Shown piece by piece: positions 47,129 through 58,901 of a stretch of 64,000 bases of DNA (positions are counted from its first letter, which is position 1; each line of letters starts with the position of its first letter). The stretch lies in assembly GCF_030253575.1 (NCBI RefSeq), contig NC_080557.1:40035001-40099000 (forward strand), in the 5' to 3' direction. This DNA comes from Rhododendron vialii. Lineage: Eukaryota > Streptophyta > Magnoliopsida > Ericales > Ericaceae. Position numbers and translations under genes: made by a program. Under the pieces are notes generated by a model. The model saw only the letters and a list, made by a program, of their open reading frames with translations, made no database searches and was not told where the DNA came from.

Positions 47129-47293
47129 GGGGACTGTGTTGTGCATCATTTGAACCATTCATCTCGATAATTAATGGTCCAGATTTTAAAAAAACTTTTC
47201 TGGAAAAGAATAACTCTTTTTCGGAAAAGTTCTTTTAAAATCTAGACCACCAAAAACACTTTTAGATGGTTGAAATTGCACAGCACGCCCCCC
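47129..47293. mobile_element. Inverted-repeat MITE in intron 3 of copy E
   Basis: GGGGACTGTGTTGTGCA on the left pairs with TGCACAGCACGCCCCCC on the right, and an inner pair (TGGTCCAGATTTTAAAA and TTTTAAAATCTAGACCA) extends the fold. It is absent from D. No clear target duplication. Confidence 0.55.
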
Positions 47294-48154
47294 GTCCTAA
47301 TTAGGTAGTACGACTCAACAGTGCTTCCCATCTTGAGACTTGGTTTGTTCTTTTATGATGTGCTGTGTATTAATTATTTACCCAACTTGAAAACTTCATG
47401 GTAGTGAGCAAAGACGAAAGTACAGGTTGGCTTATGAAGGTCACGGTCTCTGAATTTTCATAATCATCTAAGTGTTTTTTGTCTAAATAACAAAATTATA
47501 CATGGTGGCCCCCCACCAAATAAAAAATAGTGGACCATTTAGGACATTTTCAACTATGAATATTGTCAAAACATATACTTCGAATGGAGTTTCTCGCTAC
47601 TGTTTTACTGTAGTTATATTTATAGAGGAGTAAATTACAACTAAAATTAGTTCCAACTCAATCATAGATGACTTTCGGATCTAAGGTATCATTAAATTAC
47701 ATTTTGATACATGATTGAGGTAAACGTAGCTTTTATTTTTCAACTTTTAGTTATTTTTCGTTTGTTTAAGATCACCTAGGTATTGTGTTTGTTAGCTCCA
47801 AAAAGCCGTTCTCTTTTGTTTAGCAATTTCATGGACAAATCACTCATATTTATTTGTATCCCGTATTTATTGAGTATTGGGTATTATTTGGTCATTTAAA
47901 CATTTATATTTTTGAATATCAAAATTTCAAAATCTTTTTGTTCATGTTGTGACCGGCCCCTCGTGTAGAAAATCCTGATAGTGAGCCTCCTTTTTTTTGC
48001 TTGTGTGCCCGTGTTTCTTTCTTCTTTTTTTCTTAAAAACAGTATTGTCTTTCTTTACGTATGCAAGCATCAGATTCGGTTATACTCAAAGTGCGTCATT
48101 AGCTAGAATGAAATTGCAAGTACCACCAATTCAACCCATAGTACAGGCATTGCA

Positions 48155-49423
48155 ACCTAGAGCTATAGCTCAATCGGTCATGAGTGGGCACTTAGGTGTC
48201 AATGTGTGAGGTTTTAAGCTCAAGTTGACAGAATGACGTTGGCCTGCAGTAGTATCTAATCTAGGGGTGGCAAATTAAATCCAAACTCATTAATCAACTC
48301 AAACCCACCCACTAAAAAATAGACCAACCTAACCTATTTATTAGTTGGGTCAGAATGGATTCAACCCATCTAACCCATTTAGTAATTGGATCTTAAATGG
48401 GCTTGATGGGTTAACTTAAATGACTCAATAAGTCATGAACATGACCCATCAAAGAAAAATAGAAAAAACACAATATAAATTGAAATTAGCCCCTCTCGAT
48501 CTTGAGAAATTTCTAGGTGCCGGTGGGTACCACGTCACCCAGCTGACGTGGTGCCAAGCACCCACATCCGAGCCGTCCAAAAGTGTATTGGACGGCCCAG
48601 ATTAAACCACTCTCTCCTCTCACCCCACCACTCTCTCTCCTCTTTCTCCAAATCCGAACCGTCCAAAGCCGAAATGGATGGCCCGGATGCACCATGCGGG
48701 CACCACATGATACCCGCTCAGCAGTGAAATTTTTTTCATCGAGCGGGCACCACGTGGTACCTGCACGGCACTGAAATTTTTTTCATCGATCTCATTATTC
48801 CTCCACTCGACTCCGACATAGAATTCGCCTGCTAATTGATAGCATCCAGTATTAATTGTTAGAAACTCGAAGGGAAGGTTAGTGTAACTACCCCTGCTAA
48901 TTTATTTGTTATCATTCCCCTGCCATTTGCACTTTTAATTTTTCTACTGCATGGCCAAGTCGAGTTTCATAATGTTCAAGCTCGGCCCTTTTATTAAACG
49001 AGCGTAAAACTCGAGCTCAGGCTCAAAAGAGCCGAGCCTATACAAACGAGCCGAACTTTTGCGAGCCGAGCGCTAGCCGAGCTTTGGAGTGTCGATCTCA
49101 ACTTCTTTAGAAAACCAGCCAAAAACTCATGCTTAAGCTTGGCTCGGTCACTAAAGAGTCAAGCCGAGCCATGAGCTGTTCAGCTCGGTTCATTTTTGAA
49201 AAGTTTATTTTTTTTTTTCAAACAAAACTTTTGGAGTTGGCAATAGTCATTCTTTTTTTTCTTTTTTTTGATCTAGTCAATATATTCATTCGAATCAATT
49301 TTACTGGATGCTAAAATTTCAACAGAATCTCCATTTAGTTCAGTCATTTTAGTATACAGGGGTAATTTGATTTTAACCCTACTAACATCCTATCATGTGC
49401 CGAAAAAAAAAAAACCACAGGCT
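48155..49423 (+). mobile_element. SINE of copy E, interrupted by a composite insertion
   Basis: The left half (48155-about 48256) and right half with A-tail (about 49375-49423) of the same SINE seen in C and D are flanked by AGGCATTGCA (48145-48154 and 49424-49433). About 1.1 kb of foreign DNA lies between: a GGGGTGGCAAATT-type terminus at 48264, an inverted-repeat element at 48520-48780 (GGTACCACGTCACC / GGTACCACGTGG-like arms around GAGCCGTCCAAA, related to 19078-19285) and a GAGCCGAGC-rich relic at 48960-49200. Confidence 0.7.
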
Positions 49424-50494
49424 AGGCATTGCACAGTTATGTTTATATTTTATTACGTTTGGTTCTTTATATGCCATTTTTATTTTTTCTAAGATGGAAA
49501 GGAACGTTACGATAGGAGGGACATGTTTTTCGTTGCATTCTGATGATCAATCATTCACATTTTGTTTGGCTACTCGTAAAATTACATGATCATGCATGGT
49601 GTTGCACTCGAATTATCTGTAGTTCATCATGTCTGCATGTTCAATTTTATTGTTGCTAGATTGCACCAGCAGAGCTCAAAGGGTTGCTCGTTTCTCACCC
49701 TGAAATACTGGATGCAGTCGTTTTCTCGTAAGCAAACATGCAAAATTTCTACAAGTTTAAAACACTTAACTCATGAAAAATATAGTACTAACTTTTTAAT
49801 CCGGTACTTCTTCCTTTTAGGTTGCCCGATGCTAAATCTGGTGAGGTCCCAGTTGCGAATATTATCCGCTCTCCCACCAGTTCTCTCACAGAAGAAGATG
49901 TGCAGAAATTCATTGCAGACCAGCCAGGTAGGGTTTACACCACTAGATGATCAATTATATACTGTCATATGCAGTAGATCATATGCCCAAGTCAAGTGGT
50001 GATCACTAGAGATATTTCTTTTGGTAGGCGTAATTCCCGAAAACTTGACAATTTGGTGATCTCCCTCAATTGGTTAAAATAGAATGAAATGTTGGAATGT
50101 GTGTGAAGTTAAAGCCCCACGTCGCGCGCTCTGAAAGAAAAATTAGTGGCTCTTATACAAGGCTTGGTCTTTCGAATGAGTACGAGTTCTGAGCAACGTG
50201 TGTTGGGCCTATGGAGCTATTTTGGGCTCCTTGATTCTCTCGTGATGTTTGTGCCTTTGGCGTGTGGGTTGGCAGACCTGCACGCATGTATGCAAACCTC
50301 TCAGGCTCAATTTCCTAACATGAAATTGGCTGCTACTATGATGATAGAAGGCAGCATATGTATCATTAATGATTAAAAAAAAGTAAAGGCAAATGTATCA
50401 TCACAAGAGAAGTTGATCGTGGTAATGATTTCAAAATATATAGTAGGCTGTGTTTGCCTAAACATTAGTTGTAGTTTCTAAGTACTCTTTGATT

Positions 50495-51307
50495 GAATAT
50501 AATGTTAAAGGATAGTTGACCAATCATTCATCCATGATTAGTGTCGTGATTTATGGCTGTAAATTAGTGCACATGTAAATTATGTCTAGGCATAATTTTA
50601 GGATATAATTCTGGGATATGATATGTCTATAAGATATGGTTAGGATATTCATGTATATATAGCATTCTACACATAATGGAATACAGAATACAGAAGAACC
50701 ACGCATAGTCGGCAGAGCCGTCTCGCTCGATTGATGTTCTATGGTGGATTGTTCTACGGTGCTTGATTTCGCTTGAAAGACTCGCAGGTCAGTTCACTTG
50801 CTGCACTCTGGAACTCCAATTCCATGTTGAAAACTGCAATTTCCCTCTCTCTTTTGGCTTCTATTCTATTTGCTTGCATGTATTGTTGAAAGAAAAAATA
50901 CATACGGGTCCTTTTTGCTTTCAGTCTCTTAGTTAGGAATATTCTTATCCTGTAGTAACAGTGATCAATTTGAATGACGGCTGCTTTGTTTCTTACACTT
51001 GGCTTCAATTGGCTTGTTCAATTCATGATGAAGACTTCAATCTCATATGTTGAAAAAACAAGGGCACCAACTGTTTGTTTAATTGCCTCAAGGAGTATTT
51101 ACTTTCGAAAATGATCCAAAACCCAAGCTAGGTGTTACGAAAGATTTTAAGCATAAATCCATTAACTGGACTAAAATTTTCCAACGTATGTCCTTTAGGC
51201 TTTAATTACTTTATTAGGTAACTAAGTTTAATTATGGTTAATTAAGTTTAGGATAGTCAAGGGAGTTTTCATCATTGGTGCTTCCATGTAGAATTGCAGA
51301 TAATTCA
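50495..51307. other. Insertion breakpoint in intron 5 of copy E and unassigned repeat
   Basis: Homology to intron 5 of D stops at ACTCTTTGATTGA (about 50495). The next bases start TGTTAAAGGATAGTTG and include TATATATAGC near 50655, then TCGGCAGAGCCGTC, which looks like the start and promoter of a copia-type LTR. No LTR end, primer site or second LTR was found. The left end of the Helitron must lie in or after this stretch. Confidence 0.4.
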
Positions 51308-51597
51308 ATGGACGATGAATCACAAGAATTGCGGAATCGACGGAGACGAGAAGCATTTGCTAATAGACGGCAATTGCTTTTAGAACAACCTTCTTTTTCA
51401 CTTATTCAAATGTTGGCATATATTTGAGAGAACCTGTTTTTTCTCATGGTCAATTATACGTTGCTTTATCACGAGCAAAAACTGCTGCAGCTGTCAAAAT
51501 CCTGATTGAAACAGGAAAAGGAAAGCACAATATTCCCGACAATCGAACAAGAAATGTTGTGTATCAAGAATTGCTAATACATGCAAAGTGTCTTTAA
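51308..51597 (+). pseudogene. Helitron Rep-helicase remnant (N-terminus fused to PIF1-type C-terminus)
   Basis: From the ATG at 51308 the frame reads [20 protein letters not shown], the basic start typical of plant Helitron proteins. It breaks near 51410, and another frame continues [18 protein letters not shown] to a stop at 51595-51597. The [10 protein letters not shown] motif is the last helicase motif of PIF1-like Helitron helicases. The Rep domain and most of the helicase are deleted. Confidence 0.75.
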
Positions 51598-51914
51598 CAG
51601 TAATGTACATTCCTTCACATTTATCGATCTTTCTTTATAATGAGATTCTAAAGTAAAAAAAGTAGCGGTATTGGTTGGGAGTTTAGTTTAGTTTAGTTTT
51701 GATAGTAGGTAGAGAGAGAAATAGCGTAATGATTGAAGATATAGGTAATGATTGGAGAGAGATAGAGAGAGATGAGAGAGTAATAATTGGAAAAATAGGG
51801 TAATGATTGGAGAAAGAAGTAGGGTAATGATTAGAAACAAAATTAAAACTAAAACTAAGTTGGAGTCCGAACAAAACTAGAGATTTTTTCCTAACATAAC
51901 TTATATTTTTCAGG

Positions 51915-54096
51915 ATGGCTGACCGGATAACACCAATCAAGAATATCAATAGAAACACAAAGAATTAGACAGTGAAAGTCAAGGTCCTTGAAAAGTGGAG
52001 GCCAAGATCTGCTCAACATAGTCCAGTCAAGTATCAAAAATTGATCCTAGCTGATGCAGAGGTATGAAAAAGAGACATTTCTTCATTTTGAATGCCAATT
52101 CTGACATGACATCCAACATGAGCTGTTTTGTGTATTCTCTCATAAACTATATGACAATAAACTCCCTAATTGTAATGCAATTCATATAAATTACAGGGAA
52201 ACAGAGTTCAAGCAATGATCTATAACGACAATATCAAAAAACTAGAAGACACGCTACAAGTTTACAACACCTACATGATTTCCAATGCAACCGTGAAATT
52301 TACTGCAATAAAGTATCGAACCGTTGATGCTGATTTTGACTGGCAATGGACGATTGACGCAAGCACACTGATTCAAACTTTCGACAAATCTCTATCTCAT
52401 GAAAAGCTTCTCAATATTGATTTCATACCATTCGAACAGTTTGGCCAGTATGTTGATAGAAAAGCCGCAATTGGTAATCCTTAGTTTATTGATAGTACAC
52501 TCATTCACAATGTATAATAAGTCATTTGATTAACCTGTTTCTTGTGAATGAACAGATATATTGGCAGCTGTTGCACGAGTCCACACTCCTAAGGTGCTTA
52601 ACAAACCTGGAAATCCGAAGGCACAGGAGATCATTATCATTAATCAAGAGTAAGCATACTCAAACTTTGAAATTATATACTTCCGTTCAATGACAGAAAT
52701 TATATATCTCAAAAGTACTACATTAAAGTCATACAAAAGCTCATGTTGTATGATAGGATGAAGCCAAGTATCTTAACCTTCTGGGATGATTTCATAACAT
52801 GAGAAGGAGCACAACTGTTAGAGAACACTGACCCAGATCGGGATTCACGTCAAAGTTACTAAATACAATGGTTTGTCCTAAATTCATTAGATTTACTTAT
52901 AAGACAAACCATAAAAAAAAATTACATAAGACTATTTTGTACAGGTGTTTCACTGTCAAGTTGAGCAGGAAGTTCTTTTGTTATAAATCCAGACCCCGGA
53001 CAACCATATCTATGTTATCCGGACTCCGTTTAAGACGAATTTTATATCAAAATCCATGTACTGAGAGCCTACTTTTCAACGGTGGTGGTATCGTGATCTA
53101 ATTCTAAACCTATAAGATGCTATGATCATTCTAAGACAGGCTGGTTGTTGAATGTGTTACCTTTCGTGCCAATGTATGACCTCCTATTTTAGGCCTTATC
53201 AATTACAGTTTCCTTACTGCTTTTTCCGCACCTCGAGATCAAATTTTAATCTGCTTTGGTCTATTTTGGAATGCTGCAACAATGCTTGAGAATCATGCTG
53301 AACAATATTTCTTAGTTCATGGGAAAACACTCATGAAGTTAGACATATGATTACAGTTATACATGATTATCCAAGGTTGTAATGCCATTTTATATAGGTG
53401 AAAAGGGAAACGTATTGGATCCAAGGCAAGATGTCAATTGTATCTTTGGACCAAAACTTCTGGTACATGTCCTGCAGCAACTGTCGAAAAGCTTCGTTTG
53501 CCGAGCAAAAAAAAAAAAAACTGTCGAAAAGCCATCAGTGCAAGAGAGGAAACTCTATTTGATTGCTTCCAGTGCAACAGCAAAAAAGTTATGGCAAAAC
53601 CAAGGTTAGAAATATCCACATTAGCAAACTTTTCTACCAAATCTGCAGCTACATTTACATTTTCCAAAAACGCAGAGTCAAATTCGAAGTACTATTGACC
53701 GATGCTTTTGGTTCAATGACTGCAACAATGTTCGAGAATCATGCTGAAGAATATTTCTTAGTCGATGGGAAAACAATCATGAAGTATGCGGCAGAGGTAA
53801 GTTTCAATTCTACAAGTTACATTAAATTATCAAATACAGATTTCGATTGGACTGCTGAACAACCAATGCTCCTATTAACAGAACGACGAAAATGTTGTTG
53901 CTATCTTCCCAAAGTTGGCCATAGAAAATGAATACCAAATCCAGTTAAAACGACGCAAATACCCATCTCATGGTGTCAAGGTTCTTGCATACAACATCAA
54001 CAGCATCAAACCAGCCTTGAATGAAGATAACTCAAAGCAAAATGAACCAACAAACACAGGAAAATCTTCAGGAGCTGAAATCTATCAATCGCCTTA
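51915..54096 (+). pseudogene. Helitron-associated RPA70-like single-strand DNA-binding protein, decayed
   Basis: OB-fold sequence of plant RPA1 type in several exons: 51915-52061 (MADRITPIKNINRNTKN, a TAG stop at a likely Trp, then VKVLEKWRPRSAQHS), 52197-52473 (NRVQAMIYNDNIKKLEDTL onward) and 52556-52649. Then comes decayed sequence with stops (LTFWDDF near 52770), and a C-terminal zinc-ribbon/OB region at 53560-54096 (LLTDAFGSMTATMFENHAEE, then FPKLAIENEYQIQLKRR) ending in TAA. Part of the C-terminal domain is duplicated in degraded form near 53250-53345. The normal role is to coat single-stranded DNA; here it cannot be made. Confidence 0.75.
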
Positions 54097-54252
54097 ACTG
54101 CTACAGTAGCTCTTATGAGGCATTAGGCCTTCCTTTTGGTAACTACTTAAGTAGCTCTTATGAGGCATTAAGCCTTCCTTTGGTATCCCTTCCAACTACT
54201 AGGTGTTGGTGTCTAGCCTTTTGATTTACAGTTCCTTGCCAGCACCACTGCT

Positions 54253-54504
54253 GTATATAGCTAACGGTAATGATACTTTGTAATAGAAGGCTCAAGGCAT
54301 TGTGCCTTCATTTTGGAAACAAATGTTGTATATATCTAACAGTAATAATACTTTGTAAGAGCAGGCTCAAGGCATTGTGCCTGCATTTTGGTAACAAATG
54401 ATGTATATATCTAACAGTAGTGATACTTTGTAATAGCAAGCTCAAGACATTGTGCCTTCATTTTGGTAACAACGGTTGTATATATCCAACAGTAATGATA
54501 CTTT
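54253..54504. repeat. 75-bp tandem repeat, 3.3 copies
   Basis: Units start GTATATAGCTAACGGTAATG or variants at 54253, 54328, 54403 and 54478 (exact 75-bp steps); the last is partial. Each contains CTCAAGGCATTGTGCCT, a small hairpin. The block lies just inside the Helitron 3' end. A shorter duplicated motif, AGCTCTTATGAGGCATTA, lies at 54109-54175. Confidence 0.9.
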
Positions 54505-54579
54505 ATGCTCCAATTTTTTTCTATTGGGCCTCAATTGTGCGCCTTGCGTGCAATCCCCGCAATCCCCACACTAGTGTGT

Positions 54580-54956
54580 GTGTGTTATATATATATATAT
54601 ATAGAGTTAGGTTCCGGTGAGGGATCCCTCATTCTAATAAAATGCGGTACTCCCCTTCCCGATTGAATTTCGATGATCCGAGCCGCTCAAAGTGATCAGA
54701 ACGTGATTTTAAGGGTCTCCGTGTGAAATCAGCAAAAAAAAAAGACCGGGAAGGGCTTCATCCGAGCAGTTTTCATTGAACGGTTCAAAAAAAATTGCTC
54801 GGATGACGCCCTTCCCAGTCATTTTTTTTGCTGATTTCTCGCGGGGACCCTTAAAACTACGTTCTGCACACATTGAACGGTTCGGATTTTCAAAATTTGA
54901 TCAGGAAATGAAAGTCCCTCATTTTGTTAAAATGAGGGATCCTTCACTTGAAAATT
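54580..54956. mobile_element. Fold-back MITE next to the Helitron
   Basis: The arms GTGAGGGATCCCTCATTCT and AATGAGGGATCCTTCACTTG close a long imperfect hairpin whose middle pairs GACCGGGAAGGGCTTCATCC with GGATGACGCCCTTCCCAGTC. TA runs flank both ends. Confidence 0.6.
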
Positions 54957-55049
<93 letters not shown>

Positions 55050-55270
55050 CGGATCCAATGAGGGATCCCACACGGTGCTACCGTGCGGGACTCCCCTTTC
55101 CCGATCGAATTGCGACGATCCGAGCCGCTCAAAGTGATCAGAACGTAATTTTAAGGGTACTTGCGAGAAATCAGCAAAAAAAATGATCGGGAAGGGCTTG
55201 ATCCGAATAGTTTTTTATTGAACGGTTCAGTAAAAAACTGCTCAAATCAAGCCCTATAAGTGCTTCATCC
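54957..55270. repeat. (TA)n-(GA)n microsatellite and second fold-back copy
   Basis: A (TA) run of about 58 bp (54958-55015) is followed by (GA) to about 55046. Then comes a second, diverged copy of the preceding MITE family (GAGGGATCCCACACGGTGC, then TCCGAGCCGCTCAAAGTGAT). Confidence 0.75.
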
Positions 55271-55548
55271 AACCATCTAACTTTTCATTCAGATTTTCAG
55301 ATAATGAAAAGTTATATGATTAGATTGAGCACCTATAGGTATTGGATTGAGATTATTTTTTATGGAAACCCTTGAAAAAATATTTTACATTTAATGAACG
55401 GCTTGGATGATTTGTGTGGGACCCGTGGTGGGCTCCACAACAAAATCTGTGCACAATCTGTGCACAGATTGTATGTGTGTGTAGACTTTCTGTTAAACCA
55501 TATTCTCTTCTTTGTTCAGCCCCGCTATTAACTAACAACACTCAAAAT

Positions 55549-56360
55549 TAGAAGTGAGCATGGATCGGATTGGTTCGGTTTCATAGTAAATCAAGAATCA
55601 AATCACTATCTACGAATTTGGAAAACCAAACCAATCCATAAAAAGGATATGACCAAACCAATCCAAACCATTAAACTATAGTTCGGTTCGGTTTTGAATC
55701 ACGGTTTACTTGAAAATGAGATATCATCTTCGTAAACTATTTAAAGTATTCAAATTGTGGAGATAATTAAGAATTGGTTTTCATTAATAAAAGGAAAATG
55801 CTAATGACACATCAATGTGTCGCATGCCAACCATATCTCTCTCACATGCATGTGTGGGAATTTCACAATATATGTAGGGACCCACTAGAGACCCACATAT
55901 ATGTAAGAGGAGTGTGATTGAGGTGTGACAAATGATGTACCTCTAGCATATGGTAAAATCATTATTTACTGAATGAAGCATAATATATTTATATACCATG
56001 TGCTTTTGGTGTACCACAATTATAGGAATGAGTTGTGACATATAGAAGTTTATACTAAATAATTTTGGCAGTAAATGAATATTAAATAGGACGGTTGATT
56101 GAATAGATTATTAATTTAGGAATTAGTTGACAATATATAACTCTCATATATACTTGGTGTATCTAAATTAAATGAGTAATATAAATATAGGGTTCGGATT
56201 GGTTTGGAACCGAAACCATTAACATAAATCCATAGACCAAATCATTTAACGCGAATTCTAATTTTTTGAAATCGGAACCAAACCACACTACTAAAAAACC
56301 AAACCAAATCATTCGGTTTGGACTGGATTCGCGGTTTGACTGATTTTTTGCTCACCCCTG
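55549..56360. mobile_element. hAT-like non-autonomous element, 812 bp
   Basis: Termini TAGAAGTGAGCATGG (left) and CAGGGGTGAGCAAAAAAT (right, other strand), with 8-bp flanks CTCAAAAT (55541-55548) and CTCAAAAC (56361-56368). The ends are rich in GGTTCGGTTT. Size of duplication and CAGGGGTGAGCA terminus fit hAT. Confidence 0.72.
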
Positions 56361-57679
56361 CTCAAAACCCAATTCCGACACTAACTGCTCTGAGGCCCCG
56401 TTCCAGAATACCTTCTTAAAAAATAAGTACTTATTTCATATTTTCAAACTCAAAAATAATGTAAATGAAAAATAATTTTTCAATTTTTTTTGCACCGTAT
56501 TAAAGATCTCAATGAGATCTATCAAACAAGATCCATATTGATAGAAAAATAATTTGCGTAAGCACATGATTTTTAAGCTTGAAATTGCCTTCTTAAAAAA
56601 TAAGTACTTATTCTTCTTTCCGGAACGGAGCCCCAGCAAACTAGGACGGTACTTGTCTACTTATCAAAAAAATACGGTCTTAGTCAAATGAATTGAGAGA
56701 ATTAAGCACGAATTTTAATTAGCAGAATCGCGTGAAAAAAGGCATGCTTGTTATAGATTTGGATTCAAAAGGAAAAACGAGAGAATTGTTTAGAGAAAAA
56801 ACAAATGGTTGCTTGTTGTAGATTTGAATTTATTTAAAAGGCAAAACGAGAGAATTATTTAGAGAAACGGATGGTTTAAAAATATTTGGTAGTTGTCTAC
56901 AAATGTCATCGATCAATATCTCACTGGAGATCTCCTTGAGCGTGGGAGGGAGTTGAGTTTCTAAAAAAATTAGAAATTTTTTTTTCTAAGAAATAAAGAA
57001 TGACTTGTGAAGCTTTCTCATGACTTCAATACATTTGTATATGATACGGATTAGATACAAAGAACAATGATCAAACAAAAAAAATAAAAAATAGAGATAG
57101 AGATAGCTAGATAGATCCCTAGTTCTTTTAATACTAACCCACCTTAATTATCTAAGTACATTACTTGCAAGCATTATGCGATCAATCAATTTCACCTTCT
57201 TTTATTTTTATTTTTTTCTTTATGTGGTACTTATTTATTCCTACACAATAAAAGCTTACCCACCTCCTAATAAAATATTAGGCCCACGAAGAGAGAACTT
57301 AATTAACTCATCTAAATGAAACGAGTTTTGCTCTAAACACCCAATAAAATGAAGATTATCATCACTAATAAAATAAGGGATGTTACGCTCGAAAATTTTG
57401 AATTTGTAGAAGAACGAAATAATACAAGAAATTCAAGAAAATTAGATAAATATATATACTCCTATAAAAGAAGACAAGAAAGAAAATTACCTCTCTACTC
57501 CCTTAGTCTCGATGGTGACCTTATTCGTTTGGGTATTGAGGGAGATTTTTAAGAATAATAAATGGTGAAAAAGAGATAAATAAATAAAAATTATTGGAGA
57601 AGGTGCGGAGAGGTTTTAAAACTCCAAAACAAACAAGTCCCGAACTTGAAAAAAGAGAGAATCGACGATACACTTTTAA
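56361..57679. other. Spacer with shared upstream sequence
   Basis: No gene is supported. An inverted pair TTCTTAAAAAATAAGTACTTATT (as TAAAAAATAAGTACTTATT) lies at 56411-56435 and 56588-56612, possibly a small MITE. The part at 56750-56960 (AGAGAATTATTTAGAGAAAC, then GGGAGTTGAGTTTCTAA) repeats the sequence upstream of copies C and D, so it marks the upstream end of another ligase unit. Confidence 0.5.
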
Positions 57680-57850
57680 GAGTTCCCTTTTCCTCCTGCA
57701 ATCTGCATCTTCTCCGATCTGCTCCCATGTGCGCACGGCACAAAGAAAAAACAAAAGGAAACTGACATATACAGTGTTAATACTACAACAAACCCAAATG
57801 GAGATATCTGCAGGTACGTTATGGGCGAGACAGCATATACAAAACACTTT
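57680..57850 (+). pseudogene. 5' stub of a seventh ligase copy (5'UTR plus about 15 codons)
   Basis: The 5'UTR hallmark CCCATGTGCGCACGGCAC (57725-57742) and AACAAACCCAA lead into an ATG at 57798, then ATGGAGATATCTGCAGGTACG and TTATGGGCGAGACAGCATAT. This is the start of the ligase with a 5-bp insertion relative to copy F (ATGGAGATATCCGGTTACGG). Homology ends at about 57850. It is a decapitated copy whose body was lost. Confidence 0.8.
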
Positions 57851-58901
57851 CGGTCCCGACGTTTGAGTTGTCCAAACTTAACCCCAAGCTTGATTGTCAG
57901 AAGTAGTAAAAAACCATACAAGCTTGTATGCAAAGGCGGAACCAGGAATAAAATCTACCTTAGGCTAACCCAAATTACATATATATAAACCAAAAAGAGG
58001 CAAACTTATATATAAATACGTAAATGTTCAAAAATAAATAAAAGAGAAGTACAAAAAAAACGTACACTATCGAAGTTGTACCCTAAGATGTTTCACAAAA
58101 TAGAAATCATCTATTATCAAATATGAGTAGATGTCTTGGACAAGATCTCTTTCGATGTACATAATTATAGAATCCACTAGAAAATCATCCTCCATTTTTG
58201 TTGCGCAAATTAGTTTTCACATGCTTTCGAGTTCGTCCGGTTCGGAGTATCAGTCCAGTTGCCAATCAAACCCTTTGAGCATCGCTGTTGAAATCGTTGC
58301 TTCAGGCCTTCAGGGCATTTGTCTAGGTGTAATAGATGACAGAACGGGGATTACGATTGACGAGGGAGTGACAAAACGTAGTGCATTATGTGTTTTTATC
58401 TCAGCAATTAGGCTAGGCTGTAAAAAATGGGTTGGGCTAAATGGGTTAGGCATTGTATGGGCTGTGTTTTTACATATAATTTTTTTTTTTTTTTTGGTTT
58501 TTTGAGGACCACCTAGGCTACAGCCTACTGTAGCCCATACACAGTACCGCCCTTGTTGTATGTCAAAAAAAAAAAAATTCAGGTGAGCTACTGTGACGGA
58601 CCCAGAATTTACAAAGGGTGGAGGCACATAACCTGAAGGAAAAAAATTGAAAATTAAGCATGATCATGTGACACACACGCCCATCATTGAGTTAAAAAAA
58701 TAATTAAAAGATAAATCAAGAGCCCAAGTCTATTTAACAAATAAGGAGTAAAAATCCTACTTTATTTACTCACGTTTTAACAATGTATTGTAGATTTTTT
58801 TTCTTTTTTTTTTTGAAGATAATTGAACAATATAGATACAAAATCCTTTCCTATATCATTTCTAACCAAATACGTATTAAAACATTCAATTGCAAATAAA
58901 T
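57851..58901. other. Spacer, repetitive, no gene
   Basis: Sequence typical of old plant repeats (GGCGGAACCAGGAATAAAA near 57933 and GACGGACCCAGAATTTACAA near 58596). The open frames at 58131-58505 and 58310-58627 overlap T-runs and show no known domain. Confidence 0.4.

Larger units (their letters stand above)
42998..49927 (+). pseudogene. 4CL-like copy E, pseudogene
   Basis: Recognisable parts are exon 1 (42998-44004), exon 2 (45745-45934), exon 3 (46203-46339 plus 46989-46997), exon 4 (49660-49727) and exon 5 (49821-49923/49927). It lacks the native ATG and first residues. A nonsense TAA replaces a Lys codon at 43175-43177. A one-base insertion near 43399 and another near 43757 shift the frame. 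The exon 3 acceptor AG is AA. A 641-bp hAT-like element splits exon 3. A 4-bp CCAG insertion spoils the exon 5 donor, and exon 6 is missing. Motif changes include SAVAPLG for SGAAPLG and GLGMTES for GYGMTET. It groups with C and D (VVF before LPDAK; shared SINE). Confidence 0.92.
51308..54574 (+). mobile_element. Degenerate, internally deleted Helitron (left end unresolved)
   Basis: In order it carries the N-terminus and C-terminus of a Rep-helicase, an RPA-like pseudogene, a 75-bp tandem repeat block and a 3' end. The 3' end has a 9-bp stem (ATTGTGCGC, loop CTT, GCGTGCAAT, with two G-T pairs, 54534-54554) 16 nt before CTAG (54571-54574), followed by T (54575). A hairpin just before CTRR, insertion before T and an RPA gene are established Helitron traits. 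The 5' TC end was not located. Confidence 0.7.

Noticed and set aside
50503..51000. Copia-type LTR starting at TGTTAAAGG
   Set aside because: Looks plausible, but no CA end, primer-binding site, partner LTR or target duplication could be found, so it is left as unassigned repeat.
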